Positions 1-10,195 of a stretch of DNA of 64,000 nucleotides are shown here, in pieces. The DNA is from Pasteurellaceae bacterium. GTDB taxonomy: Bacteria; Pseudomonadota; Gammaproteobacteria; Enterobacterales; Pasteurellaceae. The DNA lies in the NCBI GenBank assembly GCA_030528525.1, contig JAUMYT010000012.1:1-64000 (forward strand), written 5' to 3'. The notes beneath the pieces were generated by a model that worked only from the letters and a program-made list of their open reading frames with translations, did no database searches and was not told the origin of the DNA. Made by a program: the position numbers and the translations under genes. Each line of letters opens with the position of its first letter. Position 1 is the first letter of the stretch.

Positions 1-2
1 CA

Positions 3-203
3 GGTAAAGCGACGGTGTTCGTCTTCCCAGATTTGAACACTGGTAACACCACTTACAAAGCAGTACAACGCTCTGCGGACTTGGTCTCAATCGGTCCAAT
101 GCTACAAGGTATGCGTAAACCGGTGAACGACTTATCTCGTGGTGCCTTGGTGGATGACATTGTTTACACCATCGCCTTAACGGCAATTCAAGCGACACAA
201 TAA
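3..203 (+). CDS. pta: Phosphate acetyltransferase, C-terminal fragment (cut by window edge)
   Basis: The last 66 codons of Pta, which interconverts acetyl-CoA and acetyl phosphate in the cytoplasm (Pta-AckA pathway). The visible tail carries the [16 protein letters not shown] and [17 protein letters not shown] blocks and the terminal [13 protein letters not shown] segment that are typical of the PTA_PTB catalytic domain. The gene enters from the left edge already in frame, so the start and the N-terminal domains are not visible. A strong hairpin terminator follows 28 bases after the stop, which separates it from guaB. Confidence 0.93.
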   Translation, partial: GKATVFVFPDLNTGNTTYKAVQRSADLVSIGPMLQGMRKPVNDLSRGALVDDIVYTIALTAIQATQ

Positions 204-230
204 CTTTCGTCGAACCAAAAAACAAGTATG

Positions 231-259
231 AGGCACCATAAGTTGGTGCCTTATTTTTT
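231..259 (+). terminator. Rho-independent terminator after pta
   Basis: GGCACCA and TGGTGCC pair as a 7-bp stem around a 5-base loop and are followed directly by TTATTTTTTG. Confidence 0.85.
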
Positions 260-289
260 GCAAAAATTTGCAAAAAATCACCCCCTTGT
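259..289 (-). repeat. Uptake-signal-like element, copy 1
   Basis: On the minus strand ACAAGGGGGTGA leads into T-run, GCAAATTTTTGCAAAA. It lies between the pta terminator and the guaB -35 box. Confidence 0.75.
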
Positions 290-292
290 AAA

Positions 293-321
293 TTTACAAT
301 AAACACAAACATCTGTATAAT
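293..321 (+). promoter_or_regulatory. guaB promoter
   Basis: TTTACA (293-298) and a perfect TATAAT (316-321) are spaced by 17 bp, about 50 bases before the guaB start. No PurR box was evident to me here. Confidence 0.7.
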
Positions 322-359
322 CCGCTCGCAATTTTTCCAGCTTAACATTTAAATTATAA

Positions 360-1835
<1,476 letters not shown>

Positions 1836-1843
1836 TCAAATAG

Positions 1844-1886
1844 AAGAGCGGCTGCAAATCAACAGATCGCTCTTTATTCTTTTTTA
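1844..1886 (+). terminator. Terminator after guaB
   Basis: AAGAGCG pairs with CGCTCTT across a 17-base loop and is followed by TATTCTTTTTT. It isolates guaB from the insert and from guaA. Confidence 0.75.
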
Positions 1887-1897
1887 GAAATTTAAAA

Positions 1898-2719
1898 ATG
1901 AATATCCAATTATTTGAACAAAAAGAAGTGCGTTCCATTTGGGACGAAGAACAGGAGAAGTGGTATTTTTCCATTGTTGATGTGGTTGAGATTTTGACGG
2001 AAAGTCCAAATCCAAGAAAATACTGGAGTGTTCTTAAAACACGTCTGAAAAAGGAAGGAAGTGAGTTGGCTACAAATTGTAGTCAACTGAAAATGCCTTC
2101 TCGAGATGGTAAATCATATAAAACCGATGTGGCAGACGTACCACAACTTTTACGCTTAATTCAATCCATTCCATCGCCGAAAGCGGAGCCATTTAAGCAA
2201 TGGTTGGCTCAAGTAGGTAGTGAACGCATTGATGAATACCAAGATCCTGAACTGACGATTAACCGAGCAATGCAGGATTATTTGCGTTTGGGTTATTCGG
2301 AAAATTGGATCAATCAACGCCTGAAAAGCATTGAAATCCGCAAAGAATTGACGGACGAATGGAAACGTACAGGCGTGAAAGAAGGGCAACAATTTGCGGT
2401 GCTGACTGATATTATTACCAAGGCTTGGAGTGGCAAAACCACCAAAGAATATAAGCAATTCAAAGGCTTAAAAAAGGAAAACTTACGGGATAATATGACC
2501 AATACCGAGCTAATTTTAAATATGTTAGCTGAAGCCTCTGCGAAAGATATTTCCCAAGCTGTTGATCCGCAAACCTTTGAAGAAAATCAACAGGTTGCCC
2601 AACAAGGTGGCAATGTTGCGAAAGTGGCGTTGCAAGAGTTGGAAAGCAAAACGGGCAAAAAAGTCGTGAGTGAGTTGTCGGCTAAGAAGATGTTGGCGGA
2701 TAGGAAAAAAATCAAATAG
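1898..2719 (+). CDS. Bro-N domain protein (phage antirepressor-like)
   Basis: 273 residues. The N-terminal part (about 1-110) resembles the Bro-N DNA-binding domain of phage antirepressors: VRSIWDEEQEKWYFSIVDVVEIL, then NPRKYWSVLKTRL and a late LLRLIQSIPSPKAEPFKQWLAQVG block. The rest (about 120-273) is helical and charged and resembles the tail of stand-alone Bro-N/DinD-like proteins. The function is unknown; DNA binding or a damage-linked role is inference from the domain only. No phage structural, integrase or repressor genes are nearby. It sits directly behind the guaB terminator, so it looks like a single accessory gene parked between guaB and guaA. Confidence 0.75.
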   Translation: MNIQLFEQKEVRSIWDEEQEKWYFSIVDVVEILTESPNPRKYWSVLKTRLKKEGSELATNCSQLKMPSRDGKSYKTDVADVPQLLRLIQSIPSPKAEPFKQWLAQVGSERIDEYQDPELTINRAMQDYLRLGYSENWINQRLKSIEIRKELTDEWKRTGVKEGQQFAVLTDIITKAWSGKTTKEYKQFKGLKKENLRDNMTNTELILNMLAEASAKDISQAVDPQTFEENQQVAQQGGNVAKVALQELESKTGKKVVSELSAKKMLADRKKIK

Positions 2720-2726
2720 CAACGGG

Positions 2727-2748
2727 GCAAATTTTTAGAAAAATTTGC
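2727..2748. repeat. Perfect inverted repeat after the Bro-N gene
   Basis: GCAAATTTTT and AAAAATTTGC form perfect 10-bp arms around AG, seven bases after the Bro-N stop. There is no T-tract. It could be a weak hairpin or relate to the AT-rich half of the uptake-like elements. Confidence 0.5.
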
Positions 2749-2779
2749 AAATACGCTTAACAAAACGAAGGAATAAAAA

Positions 2780-3085
2780 ATGAAAAAATTATTTTTAATT
2801 TCTGCACTAGCGTTAACTGGTTGTGGTCTTTTAGGTCCAACTTATACTGGGGAAACAACTGCGGATAGCCTTTTAAAATCGGATACTGAAAAGAACATCA
2901 ATCTCATTTTTAGAGCATTACATTATTGCCACCCTGAAAAAATCCATACTAAAATCGAGAGTATTCTAAAACCGAATATGGCTGAAGAAACTTGGATTGC
3001 AACAGGTTGTGGTCATACTGAAAACTTCAAAGTCAGTTATATCCCTGATGGTGTCGGTGGCACTTTTATTCGGATAAGAAGATAA
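2780..3085 (+). CDS. Small hypothetical lipoprotein
   Basis: 101 residues with a short lipoprotein signal: MKKLFLISALALTGC, lipobox LTGC, Cys15 as the predicted lipidated residue, followed by GLLGP. The mature part has no family I recognise; it carries three further cysteines (HYCHPEKIHTKI, TGCGHTENF and an early one), which could form disulfides in the periplasm. GAAGGAATAAAAA ahead of the ATG supplies a good ribosome site. It belongs to the accessory insert between guaB and guaA. A gene remnant follows, and the two may once have been one module. Confidence 0.65.
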   Translation: MKKLFLISALALTGCGLLGPTYTGETTADSLLKSDTEKNINLIFRALHYCHPEKIHTKIESILKPNMAEETWIATGCGHTENFKVSYIPDGVGGTFIRIRR

Positions 3086-3130
3086 GCTAACTAATTAACT
3101 AAATTGAAAGCATTAAAAAAATAATTGGCA

Positions 3131-3298
3131 GATAAAAAACAGATAACTGATGAGAAAGGCAATTTATATATCCTTGCTCAAGGAAAAGCAACAAAGCAAT
3201 TTGAATCAGTATTTGTTAGGAGTTGTCGACAAGGAGCCTTTACTATTTTTAAAAAAGAAGGCTTACAACGTTTATATACTAGCGACTGCGAAAAATAA
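3131..3298 (+). pseudogene. Possible 3' remnant of a small protein gene
   Basis: One frame reads open for 55 codons and looks protein-like ([19 protein letters not shown], then [16 protein letters not shown]), ending at TAA 3296-3298. No ATG or ribosome site precedes it and a stop lies just upstream at 3122, so it seems to be the tail of a truncated gene. I do not recognise the family. The overlapping in-frame extension of guaA in this stretch is not translated in my view. Confidence 0.35.
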
Positions 3299-3332
3299 TT
3301 TTTTAAAAAATTTATTTACAAGAGAAAAACCA

Positions 3333-4904
3333 ATGAAAAACATTCACAATCATAAAATTTTAATTTTGGACTTCGGTTCACAATATACTCAACTTATCGC
3401 TCGCCGTGTGCGTGAAATTGGCGTTTACTGTGAACTGTGGGCGTGGGACGTAACGGAAGAACAAATCCGTGAATTTAATCCAACAGGAATTATTCTTTCG
3501 GGCGGCCCTGAAAGCACCACCGAAGAAAACAGCCCTCGTGCTCCTGAATATGTGTTCAACGCAGGCGTGCCTGTGCTTGGCATTTGCTATGGAATGCAGA
3601 CAATGGCAATGCAGTTGGGCGGTTTGACAGAAACCTCTGACCACCGTGAATTCGGCTACGCAGGCGTGCAACTGACTGAAAGTGATGCGTTATTTGCAAA
3701 ACTGAACGATGATCTCACCGCTTGCGAGCCAAAATTAGATGTTTGGATGAGCCACGGCGACAAAGTGACTCGTCTGCCTGACAATTTCAAAATTACTGGC
3801 GTTACGCCAACTTGCCCGATTGCGGCAATGTCGGACGAAAGCCGCCGTTTCTATGGTGTGCAATTTCACCCCGAAGTAACCCACACCAAAAGCGGTTTGG
3901 CATTGTTGAAAAACTTCGTGGTGGGCATTTGTGGCTGCGAAACCAACTGGACAGCAGAAAATATTATCGAAGATGCCGTCGCTCGCATTAAAGCCCAAGT
4001 CGGCGATGACGAAGTGATTTTAGGCTTATCGGGTGGGGTGGATTCTTCTGTGACTGCATTGCTTTTACACCGTGCGATTGGCAAAAATTTACATTGCGTA
4101 TTCGTAGACAACGGCTTGCTCCGCTTAAACGAAGGCGATCAAGTAATGGAAATGTTTGGCGATAAATTCGGCTTGAACATTATTCGTGTGAATGCGGAAG
4201 ACCGTTTCTTAGACGCTCTTAAAGGCATTGATGAGCCAGAAGCGAAACGCAAAACCATTGGTAAAGTGTTCGTGGACGTATTCGACGATGAATCGAAAAA
4301 ACTCACCTCGGTTAAATGGTTAGCCCAAGGTACGATTTATCCAGACGTGATCGAATCTGCCGCCAGCAAAACGGGCAAAGCCCACGTGATCAAATCACAC
4401 CATAACGTAGGTGGATTGCCAGACTATATGAAACTCGGCTTAGTCGAGCCATTACGTGAACTATTCAAAGACGAAGTGCGTAAAATTGGTTTAGCCCTTG
4501 GCTTACCTGCAGAAATGCTCAACCGCCACCCATTCCCAGGCCCAGGCTTAGGCGTGCGAGTGCTAGGCGAAATCAAAAAAGAGTACTGCGATTTACTCCG
4601 CAAAGCCGATGCCATTTTCATTGAAGAACTCTACAACTCAGGCTGGTACTATAAAGTCAGCCAAGCCTTCACTGTGTTCCTGCCAGTGAAATCCGTGGGC
4701 GTAATGGGCGATGGGCGTAAATACGACTGGGTCGTCAGCCTGCGTGCGGTGGAAACCATCGACTTTATGACTGCACATTGGGCTCACTTGCCGTATGATT
4801 TACTTGGTAAAATCTCCAACCGCATCATCAACGAAGTGAACGGTATTTCCCGTGTGGTGTATGATGTTTCAGGTAAACCGCCTGCGACAATTGAATGGGA
4901 ATAG
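3333..4904 (+). CDS. guaA: GMP synthase (glutamine-hydrolysing)
   Basis: Converts XMP to GMP using ATP and glutamine. 523 residues from the ATG at 3333, the family's usual length. An in-frame ATG at 3150 would add 61 unconserved residues and is rejected. Glutamine amidotransferase domain at about 1-200, with nucleophile Cys85 in GICYGMQ and a His-Glu pair in [11 protein letters not shown] pyrophosphatase domain with PP-loop [10 protein letters not shown], then the C-terminal dimerisation domain ending PPATIEWE. It completes the guaB-guaA branch. Confidence 0.97.
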   Translation: MKNIHNHKILILDFGSQYTQLIARRVREIGVYCELWAWDVTEEQIREFNPTGIILSGGPESTTEENSPRAPEYVFNAGVPVLGICYGMQTMAMQLGGLTETSDHREFGYAGVQLTESDALFAKLNDDLTACEPKLDVWMSHGDKVTRLPDNFKITGVTPTCPIAAMSDESRRFYGVQFHPEVTHTKSGLALLKNFVVGICGCETNWTAENIIEDAVARIKAQVGDDEVILGLSGGVDSSVTALLLHRAIGKNLHCVFVDNGLLRLNEGDQVMEMFGDKFGLNIIRVNAEDRFLDALKGIDEPEAKRKTIGKVFVDVFDDESKKLTSVKWLAQGTIYPDVIESAASKTGKAHVIKSHHNVGGLPDYMKLGLVEPLRELFKDEVRKIGLALGLPAEMLNRHPFPGPGLGVRVLGEIKKEYCDLLRKADAIFIEELYNSGWYYKVSQAFTVFLPVKSVGVMGDGRKYDWVVSLRAVETIDFMTAHWAHLPYDLLGKISNRIINEVNGISRVVYDVSGKPPATIEWE

Positions 4905-4941
4905 GAAGAATCCTTTTCAACACATTTCACTGCATTTCAAC

Positions 4942-4982
4942 ATCAAGTCTAAAGCCCTGTTTATCTAGGTTTTAGACTTGAT
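4942..4982. terminator. Inverted repeat between convergent guaA and fieF
   Basis: ATCAAGTCTAAA and TTTAGACTTGAT form a 12-bp stem. Neither side has a clean T-run, so terminator function is likely from position but not certain. Confidence 0.45.
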
Positions 4983-4996
4983 TAATGGGCTAAAGA

Positions 4997-5908
4997 CTAT
5001 GCTCGCCTTATCGTTTTCATTTGAGCCATTTCCTGCTGCACAATGGTGGTAGGTTCTTGGTGGATAATCACTTCCGACATCGGAAAAGCCTCGAGCAATT
5101 TTTGCTCAAGACTATCGGTGATTTCGTGGGCTTCAAGCAATGGTAGGTGATCGTCCATTTCTAAATGGAGTTGAATAAATCGCACTGCCCCTGCTCGACG
5201 AGTTTTGAGGTCGTGAATGCTGATAATGCGAGGATGTTCCAGTGCAATAGTCCAAATCCGATCCAGCTCTTCTTGTGGCAGGGCTTGATCGAGCAACGAT
5301 TGCATCGCTTCCCACAGCATTTTACCCGCGTTGTAGAGAATATATACCGCAATACCAATCGCAAAAATGGCATCAGCATAGATAAAGCCTTTCATATTTA
5401 AAATCATTGCTAACAAAATGGTGGCATTCATATAGAGATCGGTTTGGTAATGTAACGAATCCGCTTGAATGGCAGGACTGCCCGTCTGTTTGACGACGTT
5501 GCGTTGATACAGCACCAACACGCCCGTTAAGGCAATCGATACGAGGCTTATCACAATGCCGACTTCACTTTCTAACACAAAAACGGGATCGCTTAGGCGT
5601 TGGAAACCTTGTAGTAACAGAAACGCTGCCGAGCCTGTGATGAAGGCACTTTGAGCTAAGGCGGCCAAAGATTCTGCCTTGCCATGTCCAAAACTGTGGT
5701 CTTCGTCAGCAGGTTGCAAGGCGAAACGCAGGACAAAAATGTTGGTTGCCGAGGCGAATAAATCGACCACCGAGTCTGTCATGGCGGCTAAGATCGCCAT
5801 CGATCCTGTTATCCACCATGCAATGGCTTTGATGATAATTAACACCATCGCCACAATAATAGCGAAGGTGGCAGCTTGTTTGACTTGGGTTGCGTATTGC
5901 TGTTCCAT
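4997..5908 (-). CDS. fieF: Cation-efflux pump FieF/YiiP (CDF family)
   Basis: Inner-membrane proton antiporter exporting Fe2+/Zn2+. 303 residues from the start MEQQYATQ; this ATG overlaps the upstream stop (TAATG) and has GGAG eight bases ahead, so a longer form starting at 5929 is rejected. Six membrane segments in the first ~215 residues. The metal site motifs DSVVDLFAS (TM2) and HYQTDLYMN (TM5) match the D-x3-D and H-x3-D pattern of YiiP. A cytoplasmic ferredoxin-like domain follows with EAHEITDSLE and VIIHQEP. Co-transcribed behind yaaA and a lipoprotein gene; YaaA also lowers free iron, so the pairing suggests iron/oxidative-stress handling (inference). Confidence 0.92.
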   Translation of the reverse strand: MEQQYATQVKQAATFAIIVAMVLIIIKAIAWWITGSMAILAAMTDSVVDLFASATNIFVLRFALQPADEDHSFGHGKAESLAALAQSAFITGSAAFLLLQGFQRLSDPVFVLESEVGIVISLVSIALTGVLVLYQRNVVKQTGSPAIQADSLHYQTDLYMNATILLAMILNMKGFIYADAIFAIGIAVYILYNAGKMLWEAMQSLLDQALPQEELDRIWTIALEHPRIISIHDLKTRRAGAVRFIQLHLEMDDHLPLLEAHEITDSLEQKLLEAFPMSEVIIHQEPTTIVQQEMAQMKTIRRA

Positions 5909-6510
5909 TATCGACACTCCAATTGCCAAGCTAACTGATTAAATTGAGTTGCCAGTTGTTGTAGCTGTTGATCACAAGGGGGGGAGAAAATGTCAGTTTT
6001 TGCAAATTTTTGTTTTTGTGCCACTTGCATCTGTCCATAGCCACAGCTCAAATTTCGCCCTCGGGTTACTTCCAACTGCACATTCGGAAAGCGTTCAGTC
6101 GGTAGGTAGACGCCTTGGCTGCGTAGCTCGCCTTGTGTGAGGTGATAGTCTATCGCTGCCTGCGTGGTTGCGGTGTGCTGTTGTCGAGTTGCCAAACGTT
6201 GCGCCAGCGTCTGTTCTGCGGTATTTCGGTCGGAAAACAGCAAAATGCCCTGCTGCCATTGCTCTGGATTTTTGTCGCTGTCACGGAGTAAATAGAGGGA
6301 TTGTCGCATTTCGCCTAGACGGTTGTCGGTGACTTGCTGATAGGTTTTTCCTTGGAAATTAAGCTGTTCAGGAAAGACCAATTCAGGCACACGAGTGGTA
6401 CAAGCGGTAAGAAAAAGTGAAATAATGATAGCGAATAATAAATAACCGCTTAACCGTCCCGCCTCTTTGCCAAAGAGGGAGATTTGATCTTTAGAAATGT
6501 GAGCAGCCAT
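5908..6510 (-). CDS. Hypothetical lipoprotein of the yaaA-fieF operon
   Basis: About 200 residues. A signal-like helix (LLFAIIISLFLTAC) carries lipobox LTAC at roughly residue 37, unusually far in, after a polar N-terminus; a start further in is possible. The mature part has no family I can name. Near its end FAKTDIFSPPCDQQ is the translation of an uptake-like element, including a run of seven C in the coding strand. Start and stop overlap yaaA and fieF by one base or so, so the three genes are one tightly coupled operon. Confidence 0.7.
   Translation of the reverse strand: MAAHISKDQISLFGKEAGRLSGYLLFAIIISLFLTACTTRVPELVFPEQLNFQGKTYQQVTDNRLGEMRQSLYLLRDSDKNPEQWQQGILLFSDRNTAEQTLAQRLATRQQHTATTQAAIDYHLTQGELRSQGVYLPTERFPNVQLEVTRGRNLSCGYGQMQVAQKQKFAKTDIFSPPCDQQLQQLATQFNQLAWQLECR
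5974..6006 (+). repeat. Uptake-signal-like element, copy 2 (inside lipoprotein gene)
   Basis: ACAAGGGGGGGAGAAAAT followed by TTTTTGCAAA. It lies within the coding region of the minus-strand lipoprotein. Confidence 0.8.
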
Positions 6511-7283
6511 CACTGCTCTTCTCGCTTAAACACGAGCTCGGTCTCTGTGGATTGATCAGCATCGAACCAATAACCGCCTAAATCAAACGCTTTTAGCTGC
6601 TCCACGTTGGTTGGCTGGGTTTGCAACATAAAGCGAACCATCATTCCACGGGCTTTTTTGGCATAAAAACTGATCACTTTAAACTTGCCATTTTTTTCGT
6701 CTAAGAAAATCGGTTTGATGATCTTAGCATTTAACTGATTTGACTTGATCGCACCGAAATACTCATCGGAAGCTAGATTCACTAAAATATTATCGCCTTG
6801 TGCGTCAATTGCTTTCTGCAACGCCTCGGTAATTCGATTGCCCCAAAATGCGTAGAGATCTTTACCTTTCGGATTAGCAAGCTTTGTCCCCATTTCTAAG
6901 CGGTAAGGCTGCATTAAATCAAGAGGCTTAAGTAAACCGTACAATCCAGAGAGCATTCGCAAATGAGTTTGAGCATAGTGTACTTCCACCGCCGTTAAAC
7001 TTTCTGCCTCTAATCCTGTATAGACATCACCCTTAAAGGCAAACAACGCGGCTTTCGCATTCTGTTCTGTATGTTCAAGTTGCCAGTCAGCAAACCGTGC
7101 CACATTAAGTGCGGCTAATTTGTCGCTGATAGACATCAATGAAGCAAGTTGTGCTGGAGAAAGCTGTTGACAAATATCAATGAGTTGCTGACTGCAAGCG
7201 GTGAGCTCAGGTTGAGAAAATGCAAAGCCATTAACTTTGGTTTCAAAATCCAGAGTTTTGGCTGGAGAAATAATCGCTAACAT
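6510..7283 (-). CDS. yaaA: Peroxide stress protein YaaA (DUF328/UPF0246)
   Basis: 257 residues, full family length, starting with the hallmark [14 protein letters not shown]. Conserved blocks include [26 protein letters not shown] and a late [17 protein letters not shown]. In E. coli YaaA limits unincorporated iron during peroxide stress; the same role here is by homology. First gene of yaaA-lipoprotein-fieF, divergent from the betaine-type transporter. Confidence 0.95.
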   Translation of the reverse strand: MLAIISPAKTLDFETKVNGFAFSQPELTACSQQLIDICQQLSPAQLASLMSISDKLAALNVARFADWQLEHTEQNAKAALFAFKGDVYTGLEAESLTAVEVHYAQTHLRMLSGLYGLLKPLDLMQPYRLEMGTKLANPKGKDLYAFWGNRITEALQKAIDAQGDNILVNLASDEYFGAIKSNQLNAKIIKPIFLDEKNGKFKVISFYAKKARGMMVRFMLQTQPTNVEQLKAFDLGGYWFDADQSTETELVFKREEQ

Positions 7284-7316
7284 AATAATTCCATTATAAA
7301 AGGGGATAAGTAGATC

Positions 7317-7389
7317 ATTATAACGGATTTATCTGTTGAAAGTGATCTCTCATAATTATTATAGCGAGATGATAACTTTTTGTTATAAT
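7317..7389. promoter_or_regulatory. Divergent promoter region yaaA / ABC importer
   Basis: A TATAAT box facing left (7317-7322) suits yaaA and a TATAAT facing right (7384-7389) suits the transporter gene at 7417. The matching -35 boxes are weak, so activators may be needed. Confidence 0.4.
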
Positions 7390-7416
7390 TGCCAAGCTCT
7401 ATCTTAAGGAATCATT

Positions 7417-9273
7417 ATGTCGCATTTCAAAACGATCTTATTTAGCTTTTTGCTACTATTGCACGCATCAAGTTATGCGTGTTCCTCCCAATCAACGCCG
7501 ATTAAAATTGGGGCGTTAGATTGGGAAAGTGGTCAATTTTCAACGGCATTAGTTGATCTGATTTTACGTGAAGGCTATCAGTGCCAAACTGAAATTGTTC
7601 CAGGTGCTGTCAATGCCTTAGAAAATGCACTCGCCCACGATGATATTCAAATTATTACCGAACAATGGGTTGGGCGTTCGCCAATTATTGAGAAAGCGGT
7701 TGCCGAACAAAAAGTACAGGTTATTGGCGATACCTTAAAAGGCGGGGCGACCCAAGGTTGGTATATTCCCGATTATGTGCAACAAACTTATCCTGCGTTG
7801 AAATCCGTGGATGATCTCGCCCAATTTGCCTTTTTATTTGAAGATCCTGAGCAGCCCGAAAAAGCCCGTTTTCTCAACTGCCCGACAGGTTGGACTTGCG
7901 AAATTTTCAACAGCCATTTGCTCAAAAACACGGGATTGACCAAGAAATTCAACAACACCCTACCTGGTACAGGGGCGGCTTTAGATGCGGAAATTTCTTC
8001 TGCCTACGAGCAACGTAAACCGATTTTGTTTTACTACTGGCAACCGACGGGGCTGATGGCAAAATACCCTTTTGTGCCACTTAACTTCCCTGCTCACAAC
8101 GATGCCTGTTGGACAGAATTATTACGCAAAGAGAGCCAAACTTCCTGTGTCAGCGGTTTTCCAAGTTCTAATCTCGCCTTTTCAGTCTCCACGCCTTTTG
8201 TGCAGAATCAGCCTGAATTAGTGGCATTACTCAAAAAAATTCAGTTCACGCCACAACAGCTAAATCAAGCCATTTTAGAGATGACGGAAAACAAACGTAG
8301 CGGCACCGAACAAGCACGCCTATTTTTGCAATCTTACCCTGAAGTGTGGCAATCTTGGCTTTCACCCTCTGCGACAACGCATTTGCAGCAAGCCTTGGGG
8401 CAACAAGCAAAAGAAAGTGGGGGCATTTTCCCTGAATGGTCAATCGCCAATGGTCTGAATCAGTCTCTCGTCAAAACCGTCAAAAATTACGGTGAGCAAT
8501 TCCGCCAGATCAGCCAAGCCACGCTCAATTTCCTGTTACTTCCTGTGGAAAAGCAATTACTAAAAATGCCTGAATGGCTGGTCTTGGGATTGATTTTCCT
8601 ACTGGGTTGGCACGCCACTCGTCAGCTATGGTTTGCTACATTATGTGTGGCAGGATTCTACCTAATTGGGGCATTAGGTTTATGGGAGGCCTTGATGCAA
8701 ACCCTTGCCTTACTGATTGTTTCAGCAGGTTTTATCATCTTACTGGGAATTCCTCTCGGTATTGTGATGGCATCTAGCCAACGGTTACATCGTCTGTTTC
8801 AACCAGTGTTAGACGTAATTCAGACAATGCCAAGCTTCGTCTATTTAATTCCTGTGCTGATGTTATTCGGTATCGGCAAAGTGCCTGCGTTATTTGCGAC
8901 CGTGGTGTATGCCATTGCACCGCTCATTCGCTTAACGGCACTCGGCATTCGCCAAGTCAATCCGCAAATGATCGAAGCCGCCCAATCTTTTGGTACCACT
9001 CGCTGGCAACTGTTGCGTTGGGTATTGCTGCCTCAAGCGAAAGCAAGCATTATGGCAGGGATCAACCAAGCGATTATGATGTCGTTAGGGATGGTTGTTA
9101 TTGCCTCTATGATTGGGGCAAAAGGCTTGGGCGAATATGTGCTACAAGCGATTCAAACGCTGAATATCGGACAAGGTGTCGAAGCAGGCTCTGCGATTGT
9201 GATTTTGGCGATTATTATCGACCGCATTACCCAAGCCTACGGACGTGGCACCGCTCGCAAAACAAAAGGTTAA
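7417..9273 (+). CDS. Fused betaine/proline-type ABC substrate-binding protein and permease
   Basis: 618 residues joining two subunits that are usually separate. A signal sequence (about 1-22) is followed by an OpuAC-like binding domain (about 25-330; IKIGALDWESGQFSTALV, ITEQWVGRSP, AVQFYYWQPTG-type aromatic sites). A polar linker leads to a ProW-like permease (about 380-610) with several membrane segments and the coupling EAA loop EAAQSFGTTRWQLL. Import of a quaternary amine such as glycine betaine, choline or proline betaine is inferred from the family. The usual OpuABC fusion has the binding domain after the permease; here it comes first. The ATPase gene starts four bases downstream. Confidence 0.88.
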   Translation: MSHFKTILFSFLLLLHASSYACSSQSTPIKIGALDWESGQFSTALVDLILREGYQCQTEIVPGAVNALENALAHDDIQIITEQWVGRSPIIEKAVAEQKVQVIGDTLKGGATQGWYIPDYVQQTYPALKSVDDLAQFAFLFEDPEQPEKARFLNCPTGWTCEIFNSHLLKNTGLTKKFNNTLPGTGAALDAEISSAYEQRKPILFYYWQPTGLMAKYPFVPLNFPAHNDACWTELLRKESQTSCVSGFPSSNLAFSVSTPFVQNQPELVALLKKIQFTPQQLNQAILEMTENKRSGTEQARLFLQSYPEVWQSWLSPSATTHLQQALGQQAKESGGIFPEWSIANGLNQSLVKTVKNYGEQFRQISQATLNFLLLPVEKQLLKMPEWLVLGLIFLLGWHATRQLWFATLCVAGFYLIGALGLWEALMQTLALLIVSAGFIILLGIPLGIVMASSQRLHRLFQPVLDVIQTMPSFVYLIPVLMLFGIGKVPALFATVVYAIAPLIRLTALGIRQVNPQMIEAAQSFGTTRWQLLRWVLLPQAKASIMAGINQAIMMSLGMVVIASMIGAKGLGEYVLQAIQTLNIGQGVEAGSAIVILAIIIDRITQAYGRGTARKTKG

Positions 9274-9277
9274 ACAG

Positions 9278-10096
9278 ATGACGCAAATTTCCCTAAAACA
9301 TATCAGTAAAATTTACGGCAAACAGTGCGAAAAAGCCCTAGCATTACTACGGCAAGATGTTCCAAGTAGCGATATTTTTCAGCAAACTGGCTGCCAAGTT
9401 GGTTTACGCAATATCAACCTTGAAATCGAAGGCAATAGCATCTTTTGTATTATCGGTTTGTCGGGATCAGGCAAATCGACTTTGGTACGGCACATCAACC
9501 GCCTGATTGAGCCAACCTGTGGCGATGTTTGGGTATGTGAAACCAACGTTACCGCGCTAGATCAAACCGCATTACGCACCTTCCGCCAAGAGCGTGTTAG
9601 TATGGTGTTCCAACACTTTGGGTTATTGCCCCATTTAAGTGTGAGTGAGAATGTGGCTTACGCCTTACGAGTGAAAGGCCTCTCGAAAAAAGAGCAACAC
9701 GAACAGGCACGCTATTGGCTGAATGAAGTGGGGTTATCTGGCTATGAACAAAGCTACCCCGATCAGCTCTCGGGCGGTATGCGACAACGGGTTGGACTGG
9801 CTCGAGCGATTGCGGCAAACACCGACATCATTTTAATGGACGAAGCTTTCTCCGCACTGGATCCGTTAAATCGCATAAAACTGCAAGATTTGGTGCTCGA
9901 TCTGCAACAAAAATTGCAAAAATGTATCGTGTTTATTACCCACGACATTGATGAAGCAATCAAAATGAGCGGACAAATTGCCATTCTCAACGCAGGCGAA
10001 TTGGTTCAAACAGGCTCCCCGCAAACGCTACTCAATCAGCCTGCAAATGAATACGTTGCTGAATTTATGCGAACAGCAAAAAGCGTGAGCGGATAG
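9278..10096 (+). CDS. ABC transporter ATP-binding protein (ProV/OpuAA-like)
   Basis: 272 residues from the ATG at 9278 (MTQISLKHISKIYG); an upstream in-frame start would overlap the permease gene and lacks a ribosome site. Walker A GLSGSGKST, Q-loop VFQHFGLLPH, signature LSGGMRQRVG, Walker B IILMDEAFSALDP, switch His in VFITHDIDEA. The N-terminal ~45 residues with a QTGCQVGL insert match the glycine-betaine ATPase subgroup. No C-terminal CBS domains are present, so the osmo-sensing CBS module of OpuA/ProV is missing. Energises the fused permease upstream. Confidence 0.9.
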   Translation: MTQISLKHISKIYGKQCEKALALLRQDVPSSDIFQQTGCQVGLRNINLEIEGNSIFCIIGLSGSGKSTLVRHINRLIEPTCGDVWVCETNVTALDQTALRTFRQERVSMVFQHFGLLPHLSVSENVAYALRVKGLSKKEQHEQARYWLNEVGLSGYEQSYPDQLSGGMRQRVGLARAIAANTDIILMDEAFSALDPLNRIKLQDLVLDLQQKLQKCIVFITHDIDEAIKMSGQIAILNAGELVQTGSPQTLLNQPANEYVAEFMRTAKSVSG

Positions 10097-10131
10097 ATTT
10101 TGCGGTTTTTCATCAAGATCTTACCCCTTGT
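10097..10131 (-). repeat. Uptake-signal-like element, 4-G variant
   Basis: Minus strand ACAAGGGGTAAGATCTTGA then AAAAACCGCAAAATC. The core has four G instead of five; the spacing to GCAAA is kept. Confidence 0.6.
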
Positions 10132-10151
10132 ATGACATAGGTCACCACATA

Positions 10152-10180
10152 AAAAGGCGAGATATTTCTCGCCTTTGTTG
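10152..10180. terminator. Bidirectional terminator between the importer and gltA
   Basis: AAAGGCGAGA and TCTCGCCTTT form the stem, with T-rich sequence on both sides. The two flanking operons converge here. Confidence 0.85.
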
Positions 10181-10195
10181 TTTTTCGCTCCGCAA

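Noticed and set aside
1898-2719. Prophage indicated by the Bro-N gene
   Set aside because: No integrase, repressor, structural or lysis genes and no attachment repeats nearby; a lone Bro-N gene is not a prophage.
3150-3332. Longer N-terminus for guaA
   Set aside because: The 61 extra residues have no counterpart in GMP synthases; the ATG at 3333 gives the exact family start.
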